Assembly: GCA_904420445.1 (NCBI GenBank) | Contig: CAJFVJ010000003.1 | Span: forward strand, 186,001-250,000 | Direction of reading: 5' to 3' | DNA: 64,000 nt | Source of the DNA: Candidatus Adamsella avium | Lineage (GTDB): Bacteria; Cyanobacteriota; Vampirovibrionia; Gastranaerophilales; CAJFVJ01 | Part shown: positions 8,803-16,585 of the stretch, one piece after another | Numbering within the stretch: the stretch's first letter is position 1 | How the letters are laid out: every line of letters begins with the position of its first letter | Position numbers and translations under genes: made by a program | The notes under the pieces: generated by a model | Seen by the model: the letters and a program-made list of their open reading frames with translations, nothing else | Databases searched by the model: none | What the model was told of the DNA's origin: nothing

Positions 8803-8893
8803 TCGTGCTCGCGAAATATTCCAACGGTAAGTGTTCTGACTTTACAGCTGCGGCACAGTTCCTGAATTTCACAGGATTTCCTTACCATATGTA
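8803..8893 (-). promoter_or_regulatory. Cobalamin riboswitch upstream of btuB operon
   Basis: On the minus strand the leader reads AGGAAATCCTGTGAAATTCA, then GGAACTGTGCCGCAGCTGTA, then AGTCAGAACACTTACC. This shows the P4 hairpin TCCTG-TGAAAT-TCAGGA, the G-C-rich central motif (GTGCCGCAGCTGT, consensus GGTCCCGCCACTGT) and a degenerate B12 box (12 of 16 consensus positions by my alignment). GTAAG/CTTAC at the two ends can pair to close the element. It ends within 10 nt of the btuB ribosome site, suggesting translational control: bound cobalamin would shut off uptake. Confidence 0.88.
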
Positions 8894-8949
8894 TGATGAT
8901 ATCATATGAATAATATTTTGTATAAAAGTTTACATTTAATTATAAATTT

Positions 8950-9609
8950 TTATAGTTTATCAACTACCGCCTCTGCTATTAAAAGAGCGGAATTTTGATT
9001 TTGCCCTGTTATAAGATTTCCGTCAACTTCCACATGTTCACTCCAAGGAGTTTCTTCTTCAAACTCTGCTCCAAGTTCTTCTATACGGCTTTGAAGAAGA
9101 AATGGCATAAATTCATCCATCTTTACAATATTTTCTTCCCTGTTAGTAAAAGATGTTACTCTCTTGCCTTTCAAGATTGATTCACCGTTTTCTTTTTTTG
9201 CTGATAAAAGTGCACATGGTCCATGACAGACAGCTGCAACAACCTTGTTCTCTCTATAAAAATATTCGACAACTTCTCTGACCATATCATTTTGAGGAAG
9301 GTCAAACATCGGTCCGTGTCCTCCGGGGAAATATACACAGTCAAATTCAGTGTAATTTACGGTACTAAGCCTTACTGTATTATCAAGAAACTTCTTTGTC
9401 GTATCCCATTCTTCAGGGTTTGAACAAGAATAACTTTTTTCATCAACTGGAGATATCCCGCCGAGAGGACTTGCAACAGTTATATCATACCCTGTGTCTC
9501 TAAAAACAAGATATGGAACGGCAAATTCTTCTAACCAAACTCCCGTAGAGATTTCTTCGTTTACCTTTGATGTATTTGTTGTTATTATCAATATGCTTTT
9601 ATCAGACAT
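8950..9609 (-). CDS. DJ-1/PfpI (Hsp31-like) family protein
   Basis: A 219-residue class I glutamine-amidotransferase-like protein. The nucleophile elbow is AAVCHGPCALLSA, with Cys and His adjacent as in DJ-1/Hsp31/PfpI. GVWLEEFAVPY and FPGGHGPMFDLPQND are the other family signatures; the latter supplies the conserved glycine turn and acid. Known members act as glyoxalase III/deglycase, chaperone or stress proteins. The upstream extension to 9747 is rejected because the ATG at 9609 has AAGGAG 6 nt upstream and starts right at the first strand (DKSILIITTN). It is monocistronic, between the btuB promoter region and a divergent gene. Confidence 0.85.
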   Translation of the reverse strand: MSDKSILIITTNTSKVNEEISTGVWLEEFAVPYLVFRDTGYDITVASPLGGISPVDEKSYSCSNPEEWDTTKKFLDNTVRLSTVNYTEFDCVYFPGGHGPMFDLPQNDMVREVVEYFYRENKVVAAVCHGPCALLSAKKENGESILKGKRVTSFTNREENIVKMDEFMPFLLQSRIEELGAEFEEETPWSEHVEVDGNLITGQNQNSALLIAEAVVDKL

Positions 9610-9735
9610 AAAAAACTCCTTATCCATATCATTACTGTTTTTAGGATAAATAAAAACAAAAATTTTTTTCATCGCCATATAGGGTATTTCAAAAATTTTT
9701 ATGTATAATAGTTGAACGATAGAGGAATTTTGAAT

Positions 9736-10332
9736 ATGAACAAACATGAAATATCAAACAGACTTGAAGCTTTAGAAGAAGAACTGAAATACGGTGCTGG
9801 AGAAGAAACTGATTTTTATGAACTGGGGATGTTGTATGAACTAAAGTTCGGAGAAAAAGATAAATATAAAAAACAAAATTTTCAAACCATAATCGATTGC
9901 TACAACAAAGCTATCGGACAAAATCCTTTTTATATACCTGCCGTTCAAAAGAAAGCGGAATTTTTGTGCAGCAGCGGCTCTCTCTCTGAAGAAACCGTAT
10001 CTGAAATAAAAAATGAAATAGAAAACATCCTGAAAGTTTATCCTGCAAATGCTGAGATGCAGGTTCTTCTTGGAGAAATAAAACTCTTTATCCTCAAAGA
10101 TAAACAGGGTGGACTTGAAAATATCAAAAAAGCCTCGGAACTCGATAAAAAATACGAAGAACTTTTGAACGCAGCCGAGAATATGGATGTCAATAAACTT
10201 AATAATGATATATTCTTCTTAAAGAAAGACAATAAACAAAAAAATAATATTCTATACAAACTGTTGATAGCTCTTTTGATAATATTGTTCTTATTAATCG
10301 GATGTTATTTCGTAGTGAATTATACTATTTAA
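9736..10332 (+). CDS. Tail-anchored protein with TPR-like helices (198 aa), hypothetical
   Basis: About 170 residues of charged helices with TPR character (FQTIIDCYNKAIGQNPFYIP, then LKVYPANAEMQVLLGEIKLF). A single C-terminal hydrophobic helix (LLIALLIILFLLIGCYFVV) reaches almost to the stop. This is the layout of a tail-anchored protein with a cytoplasmic helical domain. The start ATG 9736 has GAGGA about 10 nt upstream; an earlier TTG at 9712 is less likely. Its last 4 bp overlap the end of the convergent DUF3137 gene. Function unknown. Confidence 0.65.
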   Translation: MNKHEISNRLEALEEELKYGAGEETDFYELGMLYELKFGEKDKYKKQNFQTIIDCYNKAIGQNPFYIPAVQKKAEFLCSSGSLSEETVSEIKNEIENILKVYPANAEMQVLLGEIKLFILKDKQGGLENIKKASELDKKYEELLNAAENMDVNKLNNDIFFLKKDNKQKNNILYKLLIALLIILFLLIGCYFVVNYTI

Positions 10333-11393
10333 CCAGCAGCTTCATCCGGAAATTTTGCAGCGTCTGCAAGTGATAAAAATGATGCTGTCAAACCAATCTG
10401 TTTTTGATACTCTTTAAGCCTGTCTATAGACTGCCAGACAGAAACTTTGCACCAATTTTTCAATAATTTCCCCTGTATAAACACATTAAGATATTTTCCC
10501 TCAAAAGAACAGGAGATTTTTAAGCCTGAATATTTTTTTGCAATATAGACAAGATGCTGCATAAAATCAGGAGTCAACAAGTCTTTGATAGCTTCCTGAT
10601 TATCTGAATAAACTCTGAATAATTTATTAAACTCTGGTGTTCCAATTTGAACTTTATGAAGATTTTTTGTTCTGTCTTTGTTGAATATTTTTCCATTCGG
10701 CATAATCAAAATTTTTCCGTTTATTTCTTTTTGCAAAGAAAACATCATAAATAACCCTTTAGCGGCATGAATGTTTGCTTTTATGGTTTTGACAAGTCCG
10801 CATAACGCATTTGGTATATTCATCAACTCAATAGTTAGCTGTTTGCTCTTTATCAGATAATACGGTTTATATTCAACTTTATCCTTTAGTATTATATCTT
10901 CTATTTTGACATCTATACCATTAGACTTTCCTTCAATGATACTTTTTACTTTGTAATCATCAAAATTATCAAATAGACAAAGTGATTTTAGATATTCTGC
11001 AGGAATACGAGAAAAATCAAATACGCAAGAACTGTATTCAAAGCTGCCTAAAAAAGACAAAATTTTATTAAACATCAAAGACTCCGCATTAAACTCATAA
11101 CCGGACATTTTTAATGGAGCAACAGCAGTTACAAACATTAAAAGGACTATACCTATAACGCCAAAAACTTCAGGATTTATCACTATTTCTGAAGATATCT
11201 TGATAATTTTAAAAGACATCAAAAATGCACAAACTACCAGAGGCAAAAATATTATGTACATCAAAACAGCAAAAACAATACTCATTATTCTCTGAATTTC
11301 AAGTTTACGAACTATTTCAGCTGTCTGCTGTCTATAGAAGTTTGCAAATTTTGCAGGAATAAAAACGCCTGAATGTCTTTGATTATCAATCAT
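10329..11393 (-). CDS. DUF3137-like membrane protein
   Basis: A 354-residue protein with two transmembrane helices near the N terminus (about residues 37-65 and 78-95) and a large soluble C-terminal part. The run FNKLFRVYSDNQEAIKDLLT, followed by PDFMQHLVYIAKKY and a strand pair SCSFEGKYLNVFIQGK, matches my recollection of the DUF3137 pattern (F..F.VYS.D...A..LLTP). The helix pair sits before the domain, as in other DUF3137 proteins. No enzyme motif is visible. It is monocistronic and divergent to the Tat/redox operon. The family call is moderate; the role is unknown. Confidence 0.6.
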   Translation of the reverse strand: MIDNQRHSGVFIPAKFANFYRQQTAEIVRKLEIQRIMSIVFAVLMYIIFLPLVVCAFLMSFKIIKISSEIVINPEVFGVIGIVLLMFVTAVAPLKMSGYEFNAESLMFNKILSFLGSFEYSSCVFDFSRIPAEYLKSLCLFDNFDDYKVKSIIEGKSNGIDVKIEDIILKDKVEYKPYYLIKSKQLTIELMNIPNALCGLVKTIKANIHAAKGLFMMFSLQKEINGKILIMPNGKIFNKDRTKNLHKVQIGTPEFNKLFRVYSDNQEAIKDLLTPDFMQHLVYIAKKYSGLKISCSFEGKYLNVFIQGKLLKNWCKVSVWQSIDRLKEYQKQIGLTASFLSLADAAKFPDEAAG

Positions 11394-11550
11394 TTTTTAT
11401 ATACCATATAAATAAATATACATTTTATTTATACCAATTTATTTTTATCTTAAAAAACAAATCAAAAAATCTTAACAAATTGAATTATTTTATTTTTATC
11501 ATCGATAACTTTTTACGTTAAAATTTTTTTATTATTAAGAAAAATTCTTC

Positions 11551-11579
11551 TTGACTGATAGTAACTATCAGATTGTATT
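11551..11579 (+). promoter_or_regulatory. Promoter with TGATAG-N3-CTATCA operator, Tat/redox operon
   Basis: The -35 box is TTGACT (11551-11556), the spacer is 17 bp and the -10-like box is TGTATT (11574-11579). The palindrome TGATAGTAACTATCA (11556-11570; 17 bp symmetric as CTGATAG-TAA-CTATCAG) begins on the last base of the -35 box and fills most of the spacer, an arrangement expected for a repressor. The same block recurs at 15109 and 22746. Confidence 0.75.
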
Positions 11580-11628
11580 GTAAAATTAAATAAATGGTTT
11601 ATGGAATAATATAGGAGAACTTTTATAT

Positions 11629-12870
11629 ATGAAACGCCGTGATTTTATCATCAATTCAGCTCTGGCAGTAGGAGGAGCAGCCCTTCTTTCAGGATGTTCA
11701 AAAAAAGAAATCAAAAAAGCACAAAATCAGGTCGTAAGACGTAAATTTGACAATACTGATACTCCTTTGATTGCTCTCGGGTGCATGCGACTTCCTATGC
11801 GCAACGGGAAAATAGATATGGTTGAACTCGACAAAATGGTCGAATATGCAATGGCTCATGGCGCAAACTATTTTGATACGGCTTATATGTACGTCGAAGG
11901 TAAATCAGAAAACGCTATAGGCGAAATTCTCAAAAAATACCCGAGAGAAAGTTTTATACTCGCAGATAAGTGTCCTGCTTATCTAGTAAATAAACCTGAA
12001 GATGTCCGCAGACTCTTTGAAGAACAGCTGAAAAAATGTCAGGTCGAATACTTTGATAACTATATGGTTCACAATATCAACCAGAACACTCTCTCAAACT
12101 ACAGAGATAATGATATGTACGGCGAAATCCTCAAACTGAAAAAAGAAGGAAAAATCAAACACCTCGGATTTTCTTTCCATGGAGACCCTCAAATGCTCAA
12201 AGAGGTAATCAACGAACACAAGTGGGATTTCTGCCAGCTTCAGCTGAATTATCTCGACTGGGAAGTTGTGAATGCTGATGACCTGTATCAAATAGCAGAC
12301 GAAGCGGGAGTGCCTGTTATTGTTATGGAACCGCTGCGTGGCGGAGTTCTTTGCAATCTCCCTGAGAAAGCAGCCAAAACTCTCAAAGAAAAATGTCCTG
12401 AAGATACTCAAGCCTCTTTCGGTCTGCGCTGGGTTGCAGGAAAAGAAAGAGTATTCACTATTCTGAGCGGGATGAGCAATCTTCAGCAGGTGAAAGAAAA
12501 CATCGACACTTTTGTAAACTACAGAGCATTCAGCAAAGAAGAAGAAAAAATTGCTCATGAAATTGCTCAGATTATTCAATCTCAGGGCGCTATAAGCTGT
12601 ACGGCCTGCAAATATTGTATGGAGGTTTGCCCAAGAGGCATAAACATCCCTGCAATCTTTGGTCTTTACAACATGTACAAGGGTAGCACCCAGCCAAACA
12701 GGTCATTTATGTTTGTTTATAACTACAAAGCCCTTAAAGAATCGGAAAAAGCAGACAAATGCATTGACTGTAAATTATGCAACAAAAACTGTCCTCAAAA
12801 TTTGAACATACCAGAGTTATTGAAAACAGTTGAAAAAGAAGTTAAGGAAGCAGAAAAGGGTATGGCATAA
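11629..12870 (+). CDS. Tat-exported aldo/keto reductase lipoprotein with C-terminal 4Fe-4S domain
   Basis: A 413-residue protein. Residues 1-25 are a Tat lipoprotein signal: MKRRDFI twin-arginine, a hydrophobic stretch, then the lipobox LLSGC. An aldo/keto reductase barrel follows with the catalytic tetrad visible: Asp and Tyr in FDTAYMYVEG, Lys in ADKCP, His in NYMVHNI. The C-terminal 120 residues carry two ferredoxin-type cysteine sets, CTACKYCMEVCPRG and CIDCKLCNKNCPQN. This architecture is known in anaerobic AKR families. It is first in an operon with a polyferredoxin and tatAC, so it probably receives or donates electrons at the outer face of the inner membrane. Substrate unknown. The start has AGGAGA 10 nt upstream. 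Confidence 0.85.
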   Translation: MKRRDFIINSALAVGGAALLSGCSKKEIKKAQNQVVRRKFDNTDTPLIALGCMRLPMRNGKIDMVELDKMVEYAMAHGANYFDTAYMYVEGKSENAIGEILKKYPRESFILADKCPAYLVNKPEDVRRLFEEQLKKCQVEYFDNYMVHNINQNTLSNYRDNDMYGEILKLKKEGKIKHLGFSFHGDPQMLKEVINEHKWDFCQLQLNYLDWEVVNADDLYQIADEAGVPVIVMEPLRGGVLCNLPEKAAKTLKEKCPEDTQASFGLRWVAGKERVFTILSGMSNLQQVKENIDTFVNYRAFSKEEEKIAHEIAQIIQSQGAISCTACKYCMEVCPRGINIPAIFGLYNMYKGSTQPNRSFMFVYNYKALKESEKADKCIDCKLCNKNCPQNLNIPELLKTVEKEVKEAEKGMA

Positions 12871-14141
12871 TGAAATATGCATACAAAATCAGACTGGTCA
12901 TAGCATCTGCTGTTTTTATCCTGGCAATACTTGGTATCTTTGGGATATTTTATCCCCTAAAGATATTTGATATACAGTTCACACCTGTCCTGCAAAAAGC
13001 ATTTGTTGATTTTTCACTGCTTACATCTGTTTTATTGGGTGTTGTTGTTCTTTTGACTCTTCTTTTTGGAAGGTTTTATTGTTCTTTGATTTGTCCTTTC
13101 GGAATATTTCAGGAACTCGCTGCCTTAATTTTCAGAAGAAAGAACAAAACTCAAAAAAACTATCCTTTTAAATACTTTATCGCAGCCGTATGTTTTGGTG
13201 TTCTGACAGGTGGCAGCGCTCTTGTGATAAGATATCTCGACCCGTATACACTTTTTGGCTCAGCAATGACCTTATCACTTGCGGGGATAGTTGCAGCAGT
13301 TGTTGTTCTTTCTATAGTCTTCTTTAAAAACAGATTTTTCTGCTCAAATATATGCCCTGTCGGGACTCTTTTGGGACTTTTATCAAAATATTCGTTGAAT
13401 AAAATCTATCTTCCGAAAGATATCTGCGTATCCTGCGGAAAATGCGCAACAAATTGTCCGACAGGAAGCATAAACCCGAAAGATAAAACAGTCGACAACG
13501 AAACCTGCATCAAATGTCTCAAATGTCTTGACTCATGTCCAAGACACGGTGTGCAATACGGTATTGAAAAAAAAGTACCGGTCAAATTCAGCATCAAAAG
13601 AAGAAGTCTTATACTTGCATCTTCAGCTGTTGTATTGTTCGGTGCAGCACTGAAAGCCGGCATAGAATTCAAAAATAAAATATCAGAAAAAATTTCCGAA
13701 ATTATTCTGCCTCCAGGCGGCGGTTCGCCTGAAAGATTTCTGAATAAATGCATCAACTGCAACCTCTGCGTAGAGCACTGTCCTCAAAAAATTATCAAAA
13801 AAGCGGATAATAAATTCGGAGCTGTATATATTGATTATTCTAACAATTTCTGCAAATATGACTGCCATGAATGCTCAAGAGTTTGCCCATCAGGCGCCAT
13901 AAAAAGACTAACTCTTGATGAAAAGAAAAAAACAAGAATAGCCATGGCTTATATCAACAATGAATTATGCACAAAATGCGGGATATGCGCAATTGATTGC
14001 CCTGCAGGCGCCATATCAAAAAAAGACGGAGAATTTCCGGTTTTGGACGCCTCAAAGTGTATCGGATGCGGAGCCTGCAAAAATGCCTGCAAATTTGATG
14101 CAATTGAAATATTTGCAGTAAAAGAACAAAGAGTAATATAA
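12870..14141 (+). CDS. NapH-NapG-like fusion: membrane polyferredoxin with internal Tat signal
   Basis: A 423-residue protein. Residues 1-175 resemble NapH/CcoG: four transmembrane helices with CSLICPFG and CSNICPVG motifs at the ends of two. Two 4Fe-4S sets follow ([12 protein letters not shown] at about 187, [12 protein letters not shown] at about 213). Residues 240-264 are an internal twin-arginine anchor ([20 protein letters not shown]). Then comes a NapG-like part opening with [17 protein letters not shown] and carrying four more cysteine sets (about 294, 328, 367, 397). NapH and NapG are normally separate proteins passing quinol electrons to a periplasmic reductase. The fusion and the internal Tat anchor imply the last four clusters face outside. 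The start overlaps the AKR stop by 1 bp. Confidence 0.8.
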   Translation: MKYAYKIRLVIASAVFILAILGIFGIFYPLKIFDIQFTPVLQKAFVDFSLLTSVLLGVVVLLTLLFGRFYCSLICPFGIFQELAALIFRRKNKTQKNYPFKYFIAAVCFGVLTGGSALVIRYLDPYTLFGSAMTLSLAGIVAAVVVLSIVFFKNRFFCSNICPVGTLLGLLSKYSLNKIYLPKDICVSCGKCATNCPTGSINPKDKTVDNETCIKCLKCLDSCPRHGVQYGIEKKVPVKFSIKRRSLILASSAVVLFGAALKAGIEFKNKISEKISEIILPPGGGSPERFLNKCINCNLCVEHCPQKIIKKADNKFGAVYIDYSNNFCKYDCHECSRVCPSGAIKRLTLDEKKKTRIAMAYINNELCTKCGICAIDCPAGAISKKDGEFPVLDASKCIGCGACKNACKFDAIEIFAVKEQRVI

Positions 14142-14169
14142 TAAATTTATTATCTTAAGGAGAAAACAA

Positions 14170-14385
14170 ATGTCACTTGGTATAACTGAAATAATACTGA
14201 TACTTGTCGTAGTAGTTCTATTATTCGGTGGGAAACGCATCCCAGAACTTGCAAGAGCTCTAGGCAGAGCCTCCTATGAATACAAAAAAGCAAAAGATAT
14301 CATAAAAACAGAAGCTCAAGGACTGAAAGATGCAATAGAAGACGCAGGCGAAAAACCTGAAGAATACAAACCAAAAGATGTCTAA
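14170..14385 (+). CDS. tatA: Sec-independent translocase subunit TatA
   Basis: A 71-residue TatA/E protein: one N-terminal transmembrane helix ([13 protein letters not shown]), the [14 protein letters not shown] hinge and start of the amphipathic helix, then a charged tail. AGGAG lies 8 nt before the ATG. It forms the pore ring for folded proteins with twin-arginine signals. The two genes just upstream and the flavoprotein at 18272 carry such signals, so machine and cargo share a locus. No tatB is seen; TatA-TatC systems without TatB are common outside Proteobacteria. Confidence 0.92.
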   Translation: MSLGITEIILILVVVVLLFGGKRIPELARALGRASYEYKKAKDIIKTEAQGLKDAIEDAGEKPEEYKPKDV

Positions 14386-14388
14386 CCC

Positions 14389-15096
14389 ATGACCAATCAG
14401 GATAACGACGAGAGCTTGATAGCACACCTTGAGGCACTTCGGGAAACGCTTTTGAAGTGTTTGATTGTGCTTGGTCTGGTATTCCCTTTTATGCTCTTTG
14501 CAGCACCGAAGGTTTTGGAATGCCTCACTGATATAATCATATCAGACAGCAACGTCACCTTGAATTATTTTTCACCTGCAGAAGTTTTCATCATCCAGAT
14601 TAAAACAGCAGCAGTACTCGATTTGATTGTTTGCTTTCCCTATATAGCAAAGAAAATATGGGACTTTATTCTCCCTGCATTATATGAAAATGAAAGAAAG
14701 TTCATAAAAACAACTGTTCTCACCTCAACGACTCTCTTCGTTTCAGGAGTTTTATTCTGCATTTTTTTCATACTTCCTTTGATAATAAAATTCGGAATGA
14801 GCTTTTCTTCATCAAATATTAAGGCAGTATTTGGAATATCAAACATAATTAATCTCTCTTTATGGATGTCCATATCTTTCGGATTGATGTTCCAGCTTCC
14901 TTTGATTACATATTCACTCATAAAATCAGACATAATCCCCTATGAATCAATCAGCGATAAACGTTCTTATGTGATAGTGGGCATCCTCATCATGGCAGGA
15001 ATTTTGACCCCGCCGGATGTTGTCAGCCAAATACTTTTAGCACTCCCCACTTATATGCTTTTTGAACTGGGGCTTTTCTTCGCAAGAAGAAAATAA
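14389..15096 (+). CDS. tatC: Sec-independent translocase subunit TatC
   Basis: A 235-residue TatC with the usual six transmembrane helices. It opens with the family signature ESLIAHLEALRETLLKCL, the cytoplasmic site that binds twin-arginine signals. It has the FSPAEVFIIQIKTA segment near residue 64 and ends GILTPPDVVSQILLALPTYMLFELG, a diagnostic TatC stretch. It starts 3 bp after tatA and closes the AKR-polyferredoxin-tatA-tatC unit. The lar promoter lies only 13 bp downstream, so read-through into larB is likely as well. Confidence 0.93.
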   Translation: MTNQDNDESLIAHLEALRETLLKCLIVLGLVFPFMLFAAPKVLECLTDIIISDSNVTLNYFSPAEVFIIQIKTAAVLDLIVCFPYIAKKIWDFILPALYENERKFIKTTVLTSTTLFVSGVLFCIFFILPLIIKFGMSFSSSNIKAVFGISNIINLSLWMSISFGLMFQLPLITYSLIKSDIIPYESISDKRSYVIVGILIMAGILTPPDVVSQILLALPTYMLFELGLFFARRK

Positions 15097-15108
15097 AAAA
15101 ATTTTTTC

Positions 15109-15137
15109 TTGACTGATAGTTGCTATCAAATTATAAG
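15109..15137 (+). promoter_or_regulatory. Promoter with TGATAG-N3-CTATCA operator, lar operon
   Basis: TTGACT (15109-15114), a 17-bp spacer, and TATAAG (15132-15137) form a good promoter. The operator TGATAGTTGCTATCA (15114-15128) overlaps the -35 exactly as at 11551. With this -10 the transcript would begin only a few bases before the larB ATG at 15146, so larB mRNA from this promoter would be nearly leaderless. No Shine-Dalgarno is visible before larB. Confidence 0.75.
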
Positions 15138-15145
15138 ATAAAATT

Positions 15146-15829
15146 ATGGATAAGAATGAAAAATACATCGACCTGGAATTTGCAAAATTGGACATAGACA
15201 GGTTCAAAAGAAGAGGAGCATCGGAAGCTGTTTTTTGCGAGTGCAAAACAAACGAACAGCTCGAAACAATCTTCACGGCGTTCAAAAACAACAACTCAAA
15301 CATAATCGGAACAAGAGCTTGTATCGAACAATTCGAATTTCTCAAAAACAAATTCAACAATCTTGAATACAACGAAGCAGCAAGAGTCATAACACTTATT
15401 CAAAATCCTGTTGAAAAAGTCGGAGAAATTGCAATCTGCACAGGAGGAACAGGAGATATTCCGGTGGCAGAAGAAGCAAGAGCCGTAGCGGAATTTTTCG
15501 GAAGCAACACAAAAAAATACTATGATATAGGTGTTGCAGGCATTCATCGCCTGCTCTCAAACATAGATGAAATCAAAAAGGCAAATGTCATAATCGCTGT
15601 AGCAGGCATGGAGGGAGCTTTGGGAGGAATTATTGCAGGTCTTGTAGACATTCCTGTCATTGCAGTACCTACATCAGTCGGGTACGGTTCGTCGTTCAAG
15701 GGGTTGTCTGCCTTGTTAACTATGCTTAACTCTTGTGCCGAGGGAATGACTGTTGTAAACATAGATAACGGATTCAATGCAGGATACAGCGCAAGTCAGA
15801 TTAACAGAAAAATATCGGGGGCAAAATAG
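15146..15829 (+). CDS. larB: Nickel-pincer cofactor biosynthesis protein LarB
   Basis: A 227-residue PurE-like protein. In the known pathway LarB carboxylates the pyridinium ring of nicotinic acid adenine dinucleotide and cleaves its phosphoanhydride. The C-terminal PurE-type domain is clear: EIAICTGGTGDIPVAEEARA, IIAVAGMEGALGGIIAGL, PVIAVPTSVGYGSSFKGLSA. The N-terminal segment (DLEFAKLDIDRFKRRGASEA, then EAVFCECKTNEQL) is also typical of LarB rather than PurE. The next genes are larC, a nickel transporter component and larE, which confirms the pathway. It lies directly downstream of a TGATAG operator promoter. Confidence 0.93.
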   Translation: MDKNEKYIDLEFAKLDIDRFKRRGASEAVFCECKTNEQLETIFTAFKNNNSNIIGTRACIEQFEFLKNKFNNLEYNEAARVITLIQNPVEKVGEIAICTGGTGDIPVAEEARAVAEFFGSNTKKYYDIGVAGIHRLLSNIDEIKKANVIIAVAGMEGALGGIIAGLVDIPVIAVPTSVGYGSSFKGLSALLTMLNSCAEGMTVVNIDNGFNAGYSASQINRKISGAK

Positions 15830-15830
15830 A

Positions 15831-16568
15831 ATGAATTTATACTTTGAGTGTGCGTCAGGAATAAGCGGAGATATGTCGGTAGCAGCATTGCTTGATTTGG
15901 GAGCAGATAGAGAAAAACTCGAAAAAGCTCTTGATTCAATGAAACTTGATGATGAATTTTCTTTCAAAATTTCTGATGTTCTCATCAACTCAATCCATGC
16001 AACTGATTTTGATGTTACTCTCAAACACCATCACAATCATGAGCACCATCATCACCATGAACACAGAAACCTCGATGATGTGAACAAAATTATAGACAGA
16101 GCGGATATATCAGACTCCGCTAAGGCTCTTGCCAAAAAGATATTCAAAATAGTAGCGGAAGCGGAAGCAAAAGTTCACAACAGAAATATTTCAGAAGTCC
16201 ACTTTCATGAAGTCGGAGCAATTGATTCAATTGCTGATATAGTCAGTTTTGCTGTTTTATACGATGATTTGAATCCTGAAAAGACTTTCTTTTCAACACT
16301 TACTGAAGGGCGTGGATTTATTACCTGCCAGCATGGTAAACTGCCTGTTCCTGTCCCTGCAGTCTGTGAAATAGCAGCGAAATATAAACTTCCTCTCAGA
16401 ATTACCGATAATGAAGGAGAAATGGTTACACCGACAGGCGCAGCAATAGCTGCCGCACTATACACGGATGAAAAACTGCCAGAACAATTTGTTATAGAAA
16501 AAACAGGTTATGGAGCAGGAAAGAGGAAATATGAAAATCCTCTTCTTCGAGTTATGGTCATAAGATAG
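15831..16568 (+). CDS. larC: LarC-like nickel insertion protein, N-terminal domain only
   Basis: A 245-residue protein matching the N-terminal half of LarC, which inserts nickel into the pincer cofactor at the expense of CTP. It opens MNLYFECASGISGDMSVA. It has a metal-binding histidine stretch (about residues 64-77), the VHFHEVGAIDSIADIV motif, HGKLPVPVPAV and GEMVTPTGAAIAAAL. It ends at GYGAGKRKYENPLLRVMVIR, where LarC1 ends in organisms with a split gene. Full-length LarC is about 400 residues. The CTP-binding LarC2 part is missing: the nickel transporter gene starts 17 bp later and no frame contains LarC2 motifs. Start 15831 is 1 bp after larB; the in-frame ATG at 15777 lies deep inside larB and is rejected. 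Confidence 0.88.
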   Translation: MNLYFECASGISGDMSVAALLDLGADREKLEKALDSMKLDDEFSFKISDVLINSIHATDFDVTLKHHHNHEHHHHHEHRNLDDVNKIIDRADISDSAKALAKKIFKIVAEAEAKVHNRNISEVHFHEVGAIDSIADIVSFAVLYDDLNPEKTFFSTLTEGRGFITCQHGKLPVPVPAVCEIAAKYKLPLRITDNEGEMVTPTGAAIAAALYTDEKLPEQFVIEKTGYGAGKRKYENPLLRVMVIR

Positions 16569-16585
16569 AATAAAGGAGAATACAT

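Noticed and set aside
8797-8872. Extended N terminus of the BtuB-like receptor starting at GTG 8872
   Set aside because: The stretch is the 3' half of the cobalamin riboswitch and the signal peptide begins only at Met 8797/8794.
14640-14933. Antisense open frames inside conserved genes such as tatC, nrdD, flhA and thrS
   Set aside because: They lack ribosome sites and family motifs and are explained by the codon pattern of the real genes on the other strand.
15777-15830. Longer larC reading beginning inside larB
   Set aside because: No ribosome site, and the first 18 residues do not match LarC; the family starts at the ATG 15831.
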